Shown here: in pieces, positions 49,401 to 58,514 of the stretch
Layout of the letters: each line of letters starts with the position of its first letter
Numbering within the stretch: position 1 is the first letter of the stretch
Assembly (NCBI GenBank): GCA_001599595.1
Contig: BCHH01000005.1
Coordinates: 1,557,552-1,621,551, forward strand
Source of the DNA: Beverwykella pulmonaria
Taxonomy: Eukaryota > Ascomycota > Dothideomycetes > Pleosporales > Melanommataceae
Reading direction: 5' to 3'
DNA length: 64,000 bases
Program-made: the position numbers and the translations under genes
The notes under the pieces: model-generated
What the model saw: only the letters and a program-made list of their open reading frames with translations
What the model was told of the DNA's origin: nothing
Databases searched by the model: none

Positions 49401-49783
49401 CCGTTGCTACTGTAAGTGTCCAAATTATCCACAGCCTTCTCGTCCGAGAAACTCACAATGGAGACTGAAAGACCGACTCCGCTAACCATCGATCACAGGC
49501 TATTGCAACAGGTGTGGCATCTCTCGTCCTTACTTGCCATCGCATACTACTCGCAAGTCCAGAGCGATCGCCTGATCGGAGCTTACCTGGGCTCACAAGC
49601 AAGGTTGCAGTTATCAAGAAAGCCTTCACTTATATGTGTGGAGCACAAGGCAAGCAACGGCCTTGGCTTGTCACTCCATCGCTTTTGTTCCCGACGAATC
49701 GGTCGGACTACCCTCTTGGAGGACCTGACGATGTACATGCCTGGCTCATCGAACGATTGCAGCTGGTTCTTACTGAACGATGA
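46408..49783 (+). CDS. Ankyrin-type / subtilisin-like (S8) serine protease fusion protein
   Basis: Six exons: 46408-47470, 47625-48141, 48206-48773, 48826-49035, 49082-49411 and 49499-49783. They give 990 residues in phase. The N-terminal 340 residues carry ankyrin-like helical repeats (GRTLFHKAAEAG, GQTALVIAVRGNKNSA, GGKLHILKTLL, KKGQVKVVSLLIEK). A linker of about 300 residues follows. The C-terminal 290 residues are a subtilisin fold: VAIIDSGVD with Asp711, HHGSHIAHL with His750, and GSSVATAIATG with Ser893. Between them lies INLSLVLYSG. The usual oxyanion-hole Asn segment (AAGN) is replaced by CATADKG, so catalysis may be altered. There is no signal peptide, so it would act inside the cell. 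S8 domains occur as effector-type domains attached to fungal NLRs; here the protease is fused to ankyrins without a NACHT. The start at 46408 has good context (GCCATGCC). Confidence 0.9.
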
Positions 49784-50148
49784 TCATTCAGAGAGGAAGA
49801 GCTAGAGTGTACCAAAAATAGAGCATCTTCAGGATGCCCGTCCAAACATTCAAAGAGATAACGAGTAATGACGAGGTGAATTGGCCTGCTCATGTTTCAC
49901 ATGACGCGCTCGAAGATAAGAAGATATATACAAGAAAGCTATAACCCTGCCGGAGGGTTCGCTAAACTTAAATCACTCCACCAAACGCCCAAGATCCGGT
50001 CCATCCCAACCCTAGATATCGCTTTCAAACCAGAAAGAAGAGATGTTCAGATCTTCAGAACAATGTATGATGCACGCGTTACCATCCAATCCATAGCCCG
50101 CTGGTGTAGGTTTCCACCAAAATCCAGACGAAACTCCGGAAACCAGCC
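49784..50148. other. Convergent intergenic region
   Basis: These 365 bp separate the stops of the ankyrin-S8 gene and the secreted protein gene. No coding or repeat signal was seen. Confidence 0.5.
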
Positions 50149-50838
50149 TCACGCATACGGGCGCTTCACAATCTCAATATCGAACACCGTTCCCGCCAGC
50201 GAACTCGTCCCGCCCACCTTCACTTTCCCAATCCCCGAACCCATGCTGTTGTGGCACCCGACCGGCTCCTGATCCGCAACGATATGCGCAAAATAGCCAT
50301 AGCAATCCGCTTTCGACCAGAATACGCCAGCCGAGGAGGCGGAATCGGTTGCGGGAGGGGTCACAGAGACTAGACATCGCACACGTCAATAAACCTTTCA
50401 TCAACCCCCTCTTCTTCCACAGATTCTAGAATAAAAATGAAAAAACAACCTACATTTTACCGCCCACCCACTCATTTTATTCCCCGTCTTCGCGTCCTCC
50501 ACGTTCGCATTCTGCACACTACTCGTCGCATTCGCCAATTTCCAATCAATAGACTGTATACACATCATGTCGGGCGAGAGGCGTTCTTGGTACGCGCAAG
50601 GCGGCATCATCGCAGCGCACGCATCGTTCAACACGGTGTCGAGCTGGGGGCCCACGAAGAAGGAGATGATTTTGTCGGAGGTCGTGGAGCACGTCACGGT
50701 GCTGTTTGCCGCGGGCTGCCAGTTAGGGTCGGGGTTTTTTACGATAGAGTTAGTCTGCCGTGGGGCGGCTGTGGTGGGGAGACAGAGTGAGAGCGTAGGT
50801 AGAAGGAGGGCGAGTTGGAGGGCGTTGGTCATCATCAT
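50149..50838 (-). CDS. Small secreted protein (effector-like size and composition)
   Basis: Two exons, 50838-50454 and 50369-50149, give 201 residues in phase; the 84-bp intron splits the codon after GWAVK. The N-terminus is a convincing signal peptide: MMMTNALQLALLLPTLSLC, with likely cleavage near TTAA. The mature part has a few Cys (one in STVTCS, two in DACAAMMPPC, then MMCIQS, DCYG and VGCHN), which would allow three disulfide bonds, and two possible N-glycosylation sites (ANST, ANAT). The family is not recognised. Small size, secretion and even Cys number are compatible with an effector or cell wall protein, which is inference. It ends with a compact beta-rich segment (VGGTSSLAGTVFDIEIVK). 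Confidence 0.85.
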
Positions 50839-52312
50839 GGTAGTGATGGCGGTTGGTGGTGAAGTTGTTGATGAGAGCTATGTAAGTGAGGCGACTTGTC
50901 AACTGGAGTGTGGGATCGTTCGACGATCTTTCAGAAAAACACACAATAAACGAAGTACCAAAGGCAATATAGCAGCCAGAAAGCAAGGGCGTCTCAAAAT
51001 GGCCAAGTTAAGTAGTAACGACTGACAGAGTTGGAATGCAAAAGAAAAGACATCGCAAGAACGCCTCCATCGAGGGCCGCCCTGGTATTAGAGCAACAAG
51101 CCACATATCTCCCTTCATTTCGTGACACTGCATGCCACGTATTCAGAATTGCAGTCCTGTTCCTTTTCCTTTGTGGCGGTGTGCGGCACAACACGATGTC
51201 GACATGCCTCAAGTAACCGTCTCCCGTGCAACAGTCAAAAAGATTCATTCTACCAGATAAATTAACAACCCACTCTTGTAAATATTTTTATTCAGTGAGC
51301 GGAAATTTGAGTTGCTGTGGTAAGAATGTCTCAACAAATCAGTTTAGAGTTTCAAGGGTGGGGCGGCGTTTCGAAACGGATCGGCGCGTTTGTGCGGGTG
51401 GCTTGGCAGAGGGAGGAGTGAGATGGGAGAGTGGACGTCATGCAACGGAGATGTAAGGGCTGGGTGAGATGGCACGTGGACGGATAAGGCAGGGAGGGTT
51501 CAGGGTTGGCAATATATTAAACCTCGTGATGGTTGCGACAATAGCATCCACGCTACCAAAGGCATCGACAGCATCAAAAGCGGCTGTAATCCGACCGTGA
51601 TGACACAAGACCTAAACATGATCGATTCAATACAGCAGAGCGTGTTATTCTAGTATGGGTCCTGCATAATCCTGTGGTCTTCATCACGCTTCCATCTTTT
51701 GCTACACAAGTGCCTCTTCTTCACAACCACTTGCAACTTGACAATAACTTCGATTGATCGAAGTCAGGAGTCTGCTGCGGGGTACTTGGAGCTTGAGTTT
51801 GTTTTGTTTGCTAATGTGCTGAGTTCTGGGGAGATGCTTGCTTGAGCCTTACTCGTGAAACGCTTACATTTGCTTAGTTTGTGTAGACCTTGACGTCTGA
51901 AGCACTCACAATTTATCCACGACTGCGTGAAAACTCTTGTACTGAGCGGTAACTTGAATACTGAATGGCAGGCTGGAGAAGATCACTCATGAGTAGGATG
52001 ATATAGCTTTGGTTGTAGTAATTAGTGAAGATGTGTTTAGTGCGATAGAAGACACAAAGACAGATGGTTCATTTTGATTGAGTAATATTTCTAAATTCGG
52101 TGCGAAAAGGCTTTGAACATGTGTTGTGGTGACTACCTACCTATATTAGTTAGCATTCTATGAAATCGGCAAGTTCCCAACCAATTTTAACGATTGCTTT
52201 CAAGGTGATTGATTATTATGAAGGAAATGAAAATCAGTATTATACTACTTATCTGTAAGATGATTTGACGAGGTAGACGTCCCGACTTTCCGACTTCTAA
52301 TTTGTCCGTAAA
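50839..52312. other. Intergenic, apparently AT-rich, no supported gene
   Basis: About 1.5 kb with only short frames. It marks the start of an accessory stretch with pseudogenes and duplications. No repeat unit was recognised inside it. Confidence 0.45.
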
Positions 52313-53146
52313 CTAGATGAGCTGGAGAGGGAATATGGACTGCTTTGATAGAGCTCGAACCGACAGGCCGGTGTCCACCACGTCGTCGAGTTGCATTGGA
52401 GGCTCTTTGTACTCGGCAAAGGCGGGATACACGAGCGGCTTGGTTCCTACAAAACCGGTGTTTTGGACTTGGCTTGTATAGGGAGACGAGCGTAAGCCAT
52501 ACGAAAGATTCGAGATGAAACAGGGCCGCCTGTTCCCATTTCCAACATCGGATAGAAGCGCTGTGGACGTGAACTGCAATAGTACAGTTGATATACTTAA
52601 AAGAAGTACAATTCCCGAGAAGACAATATTGCGAAGCTGAAGACTAATCGGGGAGTTCCGTAAAAGAGAACGAGGACCGGTATTCGCAAAATGGATCAAG
52701 GACATAGCTGCAGCACGTGGAAGTGGAATCTAGAATTCCTCGAGGTATAAGGCAGCAGCCATTAATGTGGCCACGCCAGCATGCACGGTGATAGCCCATC
52801 TAAGGATCAGCGTGGAGATTGTGATAGACCGAGGAATCCATCCTGCGAGGACAATGCGAAGCCATATGGAATTGTTCATGTCGCTCGTCTAAAGAAAGGT
52901 TATGAAGTCGACATAGCCTAGAATCACGATTGTTCCTGCAACAAGCACCAAAATTGAGTACCAGCCGAAGCGGTCGAGTAGAGAAAGGCGTCGCTTGTTA
53001 CCAATATTTACTTCAACGCTTGGTGGTCCATTGAGGCCAGTCCATGACCATGATTTTTGGGACAGTCGAACGTATTCAAGAAAGAGAAAGTTAAAGAAGA
53101 GGAAGCTGCCTTCTGGAGACTGGACTGGAGGTTCTAGTGTCCAATA
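52313..53146 (-). pseudogene. Fungal multi-pass membrane protein remnant with premature stops
   Basis: One reading frame, without any frameshift, runs from about 53146 down to 52313. It contains membrane-type segments in the order RFGWYSILVLVAGTIVILGYV, WLRIVLAGWIPRSITISTLILRW, HAGVATLMAAAL, and LRNIVFSGIVLLLSISTVLL, the last followed by LLQFTSTALLSDVG. It looks like the N-terminal part of a family of long fungal membrane proteins that I know only as hypothetical. The frame is cut by TAG at 52889-52891, TAG at 52730-52732, and TAG at 52313-52315, where the family would normally continue. The first reads as TGG to TAG and the second as CAG to TAG, both C-to-T (or G-to-A) changes in a CpA context. 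No start codon was fixed at the 5' end. Confidence 0.65.
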
Positions 53147-53311
53147 CCTCCCGGCCCGGTTAATCGTTGATATGTGGTCTTGATCACCGGACCTCTTCGC
53201 TACACCTCAGCCGCACCTTGGCTCTGCATGCTTGCAGCTTAATTCAGAGAAGGGTAAACTTAGATAGCGAAACAGCAAATTTATTATATTGAAAGAAATA
53301 ATAGAATAGTA

Positions 53312-53633
53312 CTGCCTTACTTTGGTCCTCTTTGCTTTCTTAAGTAAAAGCTCAATATTTCTGGGAAAATTACCTTAGGTATCTATAATCTTGCTGGTAT
53401 CGTAGATAAGCAACAGCAGATCATGGCAAAAAGACTAAAAAGTAAAACCACCAATAGTAGGGACTCGCCAATGGTCACCATATCATGCCTAGTCAAGGTT
53501 GAGTTTTGAACAACACACTAAGTCAGCTGAGAAGGCTGTCGAGCCCAAATACAAGTAAGTAGCTGCTCCTTCAGCATGCTGTCTGCCAGTGGTAACTGAC
53601 TACATCCTAATCTCATCCCAAGAGATTAACAGA
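53312..53633 (+). repeat. Upstream part of the tandem duplication, copy A
   Basis: This segment, from CTGCCTTACT to the start codon of gene A, is clearly similar to 55938-56570 upstream of gene B. Shared stretches include AAAAGACTAAAAAG, GAGAAGGCTGTCGAGCCCAA and TGTCTGCCAGTGGTA. Copy B carries about 270 extra bases between the last two. The duplication therefore covers promoter and coding sequence together. Confidence 0.75.
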
Positions 53634-54597
53634 ATGTATTGTTTAGTTGTGTTCGCGTTAGTATTTATATATTATACAGCGATGGCATTTCTAGACCCAG
53701 GGCCAACACAGGTTGGCAACGTGGATTTGGCCATTAAAGGACGGAGTCCTGTTCCCACAACGGCTGCAGGCCTTTCCAACGCAGTTCGGCTGTTCCGCCG
53801 CCAGGATGAACATGGAACGTGCGGTTTCGTCAACGGCGACTACAGCAAGTCGAGATCTATACTTAGATCGTCGTTGTATAACATATCTCAATCTTCACAG
53901 ATGACCCTTTAACATGTAACCCCGGGTTTTGCGCATACAATGTGTCAAACGGAGTCTTCGGCTTCTGCACTGGTGTCTTGGCCGAATTCGTAATTCAAAC
54001 TGCATGCTATCCTAGTAAGGTTGCGAAACTCTCTTGTGATGCGAGCTGCCTCGCAAATCCTTACAATTACATCTGGTAAGATCTCTAACCTCTGTTTTTG
54101 TACCGCTACATATCTTAGAACTTAGTCTTGCGTATTTATGCTAATTCTGTTTGCTATGACATAGTACCGACGGCTTGCGTACACTATGTTCTATGTACAT
54201 ATCTTCTACTGAGGGAACCGCTCTAACCCACTTTGGTTGTTGGACCGAGCATTTCACTTCACATGCTTATGAAACTTATCTTCACGGCCCTAACAGTGCC
54301 CAATCCATCAAGCAACAGATCATCACGAGCATCATGACCGTGTTTCCATCGACGACTCTCCTTTCTTCGTCCACATCCTCGTCCCTATCCTCGATCTCGC
54401 CAGAACATACCCCAAGTCTGTACGAGCCCAATCCGAAGACTCCTATAGGCGCAATTTTCGGTGGCGTAGTGGGAGGCCTCGCCGTCATTGCCATTGCTGT
54501 CGTCGTCGTAGTCCTCTTCATCTTGCGAAGGAGGAATGCCAGCGCACCCGAGGTTGCTCAGAATATACAGCCATTCATGCGGCCGTATATACAGTAG
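53634..54597 (+). CDS. Cys-rich single-pass surface protein, copy A (tail truncated by TAG)
   Basis: Three exons, 53634-53844, 53901-54075 and 54165-54597, give 272 residues in phase. The order is: signal peptide (MYCLVVFALVFIYYTAMAF); Cys-rich ectodomain of about 170 residues (CGFVNG, LTCNPGFCAYN, CTGVLA, ACYPSK, LSCDASC, CTDG, LCSMYIS, FGCWTE); Ser/Thr-rich stalk (TTLLSSSTSSSLSS); one membrane segment (GGVVGGLAVIAIAVVVVVLF); and a basic cytosolic stop-transfer RRR. The layout resembles fungal WSC/Mid2-like wall sensors, but the Cys pattern is not one I can name. Intron 1 begins with GC (GCAAGT) where copy B has GTAAGT. A TAG at 54595-54597 ends the tail; the frame then continues 49 codons with clear homology to the Pro-rich tail of copy B, to a TAA at 54745-54747. 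Confidence 0.85.
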
Positions 54598-54762
54598 CCA
54601 ATCCAGCCAGTTATGACTCATCCTGTGAACCCTCCTTTGAGTCCTCCAATGAGTCCCCCAATGAGTCCTGCTCCTCCCTATACCGAGGTTCAGGGCTCTC
54701 AATACAAGGCGCCGGCTTTACCTAAGGGAATGGCGGAAGTTCTGTAAGTAGAACAAGGAGGG

Positions 54763-55706
54763 TAGTGCGGTGAAGTAAAGGGTGTGATATAGAAAATCAC
54801 GAGGGTAGAAGACGACTCGCAGCCATGCGATGTCCGAAGCAGCAATGCACTGAAGGAGGGGGAGGATCAAGGAGAGGTTTGGCAGTAGAATGTTGCAATT
54901 TCGTTGTATCTAGCTACCAAAGGAAAGAAAGAGATGTGTGATGAAGAAAGACAGAAGAAATGTTTGTGATCTTGTTGGAGTGAGGGTCGTGTGTTTTGTA
55001 AGGTTTTTTAGTGCATTTGATTCATTTCCTTTGTAATAATTGGGCATGGTGTTCAGATGCCCATATATATGCTGCGTCAAGTGATAACAAAGCAAGCAGC
55101 TAATAGAGAAACCAAGACCTGTTCCCTGCACCATGCATCCAAGCCTTCAACCNNTNCCTGANGTNNATTNGNGCAAAGTAGCTCTTCGCTANGGNGCANT
55201 ANNNTNNNGTANNNNNNNNNNNNNNNNNNNNNNNTACNNNANNNTANTGCNCCNTAGCGAAGAGCTACTTTGCNCNAATNNACNTCAGGNANNGGTTGAA
55301 GGCTTGGATGCATGGTGCAGGGAACAGGTCTTGGTTTCTCTATTAGCTGCTTGCTTTGTTATCACTTGACGCAGCATATATATGGGCATCTGAACACCAT
55401 GCCCAACTTTTATGAAGGAAATGAATTGAATGCACCAAAAAACCCCACCAAACACACAACCCTCACCCCAACAAGATCACGAACATTTCTTCTGTCTTTC
55501 TTTATCACACATCTCTTCCTTTCCTTTGGTAGCTAGATGTAACGAAATTGCAACAGTCTGCTGCCAAACCTCATCTTCTTTATGAACGTCACCCGAGATC
55601 TTCGGATCTTCCTCCCCCAGTGCATTGCTGCTTCGGACATCGCATGGCTGCGAGTTGCCCTCTACCCTCCTGATTTTCTATATCACACCTTTACTTCACC
55701 ACACTA
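54763..55706. repeat. Large inverted repeat (palindrome) between the two surface-protein genes
   Basis: Sequence from about 54763 to 55223 is the reverse complement of 55223 to 55706. The symmetry point is 55223: mirrored frames of 74 and 78 codons occur at 54910-55134 minus / 55312-55536 plus and 55077-55313 minus / 55133-55369 plus. The inner about 300 bp of the arms are nearly identical. The outer parts differ by substitutions and by about 35 extra bases in the right arm around 55594-55630. The centre is unresolved (55153-55293). Confidence 0.92.
55153..55293. other. Unresolved bases at the centre of the inverted repeat
   Basis: Scattered and continuous N positions occupy this span, with the mirror-image pattern on both sides of 55223. 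A collapsed or ambiguous consensus over a hairpin centre explains this best. Real sequence and length here are unknown. Confidence 0.95.
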
Positions 55707-55814
55707 GCTGCACAGATGGTGTGGGATATTACATAAACTGATGTACAGAGCCGTGTGCACGGGGCCTACTAGTTATTATGGAAAGAGAGCTTAAAGTACC
55801 CTATTATAGATATT

Positions 55815-55935
55815 GTAAGCCCAGGGCACCATACCGTCACATGGATGTGCCACTGACTAATCAGTTTGTTACATATATATCAGCTATACATACATCACAC
55901 AAAATACACATCTTTCCTCGACTCTTCTGCTTACA
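55815..55935 (+). repeat. Direct repeat, copy 1 (partner at about 58318-58446)
   Basis: The stretch beginning GTAAGCCCAGGGCACCATAC and ending CTCTTCTGCTTACA recurs with roughly 80% identity at about 58318-58446. Common parts include CACCATAC, GGATGT, TGACTAAT and ATATATATCA, followed by TACATAC. One copy lies before gene B and one after it, so gene B is bracketed by direct repeats. Confidence 0.75.
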
Positions 55936-55937
55936 TG

Positions 55938-56570
55938 TTGCCTTACTATAGCTCTCTTGGTCTTCTTAGGTAAAAGCATAAAATCTCTAGTAAACGCATC
56001 CTACTTATCTAGTATTCTCAACGCAGAACAACACTCTTACCGCGTTGTTTTTCGCTGCATAATCTTCAATTCTAGAGAGGCAACGGGAAATCGTGGCGAA
56101 AAGACTAAAAAGCAAAAATATGAGCAGCAGGGACCCGCCAATAGTTACCATATCTTGCTTAGTTAAGGCTCAGCTTTAGACACCCGCTAAGTAAGCCGAG
56201 AAGGCTGTCGAGCCCAAATACTCGCGTGTTAGACGCCATTGCGTGATACTGCGTGAATTCAACGTCTGCCACAATATCGAGACGGATGCAAAAGCTACAT
56301 TGCATTGTTGTGGGGCCATCGTGATGGGGCCATTTTGATGCATGAGGAAGTTGGTAGCTATACATGGCTCAAAACATCCTCATCACGCTGCATGGGCTGA
56401 CTTTTTTAGTGCCTTCTTCTAGAGCCCTAACCTAACGAAGTACTGGCCCTAGGATTCGCATCTGTTCAATAGAGAGCGGAAGCTGACTATAAGTAGTTAA
56501 CTACCCTTCAGCATATTGTCTGCCAGTGGTATCTGACTATATCCTAATCTCATCCCAAAAAATTACCAGA
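55938..56570 (+). repeat. Upstream part of the tandem duplication, copy B
   Basis: Homologous to 53312-53633 but longer, because about 270 bp (roughly 56228-56500) have no counterpart in copy A. The start-proximal 50 bp are almost identical in both copies, including an open but ATG-less extension of the reading frame upstream of the start. Confidence 0.75.
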
Positions 56571-57688
56571 ATGCATTCTTTAATTGTGTTCTTGTTTGCA
56601 TTTATATATTATACAGCGTTGGCATTCCCAGGCCCAGCGCCAACACAGGTTGGCAACGTGGATTTGGCCATTAAAGGACGGAGTCCTGTTCCCACAGCGG
56701 TTGCAGGGCTTTCCAACGCAGTTCAGCTGTTCCGCCGCCAGAGTGAATATCAAACGTGCGGGTACATCAACGGCAACTACAGTAAGTCAAGACTTTTACT
56801 TAGGTCGTCATTATAATACATCTTAATCTTCTTAGATAACGCTATAATTTGCAAAACTGGGGTTTGCGCGTACAACGCTCTGAACAATGTTTTCGGCTGC
56901 TGCACTGGTATCTTGAGTGCATGCCATATTCAAACCGCATGCTATCCTAGTAAGGCTGCGGAACTCTCTTGCGACGCGAGCTGCCTTGCAAATCCGTACA
57001 ATCTTATCTGGTAAGACCTCCTACCTTTGTTATTGTAGCGCTACAGATCTTCGAACTTAGTCTTGAATGTTCAAGCTAATTCTGATCTCACAGTACCGAC
57101 CGCTCCTACACACTATGTTCTGTGTACATATCTTCCACTAAGGGAACTACTCTAACTAACTTTGGTTGTTGGACCGAGCATTTCACTTCCTACGCTTATG
57201 AAACGTATACCAACGGCCCTAGCAGTACCTCATCCATCAAACAACAGATCATCACGACTGTGATGACCGTATTTCCATCGACGACTCTCCTTTCTTCGTC
57301 CATATCCTCGACCTCGCCAATACCTACCCCAAGCCCGTCCGAGCCCAAGCCGAAGACTCCTATAGGCGCAATTGTCGGTGGCGTGGTGGGAGGTCTTGCC
57401 GTCGTTGTCATTGCTGTTGTCGCCATCCTCTTCATCTTTCGAAAGAGGAATGCCAGCCCATCTTCTACCGCTCCCCAGGTTGCTAAGAATATTCAGCCAT
57501 ATGTGCAGCCATATGCACAGCAGTCGTATACACAGCAGTCAATCCAGCCGGTCATGACTCCTCCTGTGATCACGCCCTTGAATCCTCCGATGAGCCCCCC
57601 AATGAGTCCTGCTCCTCCATACGCTAAGGCGCAGGAATATCATTACCAAACGCCGGCTTTACCTAGGGACACGGCAGAAGCGCCGTAA
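56571..57688 (+). CDS. Cys-rich single-pass surface protein, copy B (full-length tail)
   Basis: Three exons, 56571-56781, 56836-57010 and 57094-57688, give 326 residues in phase. The plan equals copy A: signal peptide (MHSLIVFLFAFIYYTALAF), a shared Pro-rich linker (GNVDLAIKGRSPVP), an ectodomain with the same Cys order plus two extra Cys (GCCTGILSAC), a Ser/Thr/Pro stalk, one membrane segment (GGVVGGLAVVVIAVVAILF), then RKR. The cytosolic tail of about 80 residues is rich in Gln, Pro and Tyr (IQPYVQPYAQQS, PPMSPPMSPAPPY). It looks like an adaptor-binding tail of a surface sensor, which is inference. Splice sites are all GT-AG. Exon 1 and exon 2 lengths (211 and 175 nt) are identical to copy A, confirming the models of both genes. 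Confidence 0.88.
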
Positions 57689-58514
57689 GCGGAACAAAGA
57701 GGATAGATTGAGGTAATTTAAAAATCTGTTTGCTGTCGAGGTTACAGAGGGTAACTTTTTGATGAAGATAAAAACTACTGAAGAATAATATGTACATATT
57801 TTCGCGAATTATCCAAAACAACACGGGCGAGAACCAGGGGGAACAATAGTCCAATAGTCCATGAAACATTGCAGACTTTATCACGTGTTATGTGTTCATG
57901 CTACGTCCTATTCTGGTTGGCTCCTATCAAGGGTGTGTATAGTCTCCGAGCGACATCTTAGCCCTACAAAGCTTTCATACTCTTTCAATACACAAAGAGT
58001 CTTCTGATGAGAGATTCCCTATACTACACTGCGTGACAGACTCTACGTATACACGAAACAACGCAATCACTTAGATGAAGCCGTCTTCTAATAATAATAC
58101 CTATACACAAAATCCCCAGGGCTCTCTCTGTAGGTAGAAACACCGGCAGATACTAGATGTTGTAGTAAAAGAATAGATCTTTTAAACTCTTTCTCGAGAA
58201 TTGACATTATATATCTCACGAGAGACTATACTACTTTTCTTTCCAGCGCATGCTGAACTACGTTTACATATTCTTCTGCTTAAAACTGTGTTTTATAAAT
58301 CACTGGCTCAAAAAATGTAAGCTCAGGACACCATACAGGCACGCGGATGTCCAATGACTAATTAGTCCGTCATATATATATCAACTGTACATACTTCACA
58401 CAGAATATATATCTTGATACTCTTTCCTCCACACTCCTGCTTACAGAAAACGACAGCCGTCTTCATTTATTGAAACTGATCTCCTTTACATTGAACTTTG
58501 AATCGCCGATAGAC
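57689..58514. other. Intergenic, apparently AT-rich; holds a second direct-repeat copy
   Basis: Convergent flanks of gene B and the DUF8021 gene. It contains the partner (58318-58446) of the direct repeat at 55815-55935. Otherwise no coding signal was seen. Confidence 0.55.
58318..58446 (+). repeat. Direct repeat, copy 2 (partner at 55815-55935)
   Basis: Reads GTAAGCTCAGGACACCATAC through CTCCTGCTTACAG and matches the copy upstream of gene B at about 80%. Copy 2 is not followed by a surface-protein gene, so it may be the remains of a third duplication unit or of a mobile element. Confidence 0.7.

Noticed and set aside
54910..55536. Mirrored 74- and 78-codon frames in the inverted repeat as genes
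   Set aside because: They are the same sequence read from both arms, contain N, and show no protein features.
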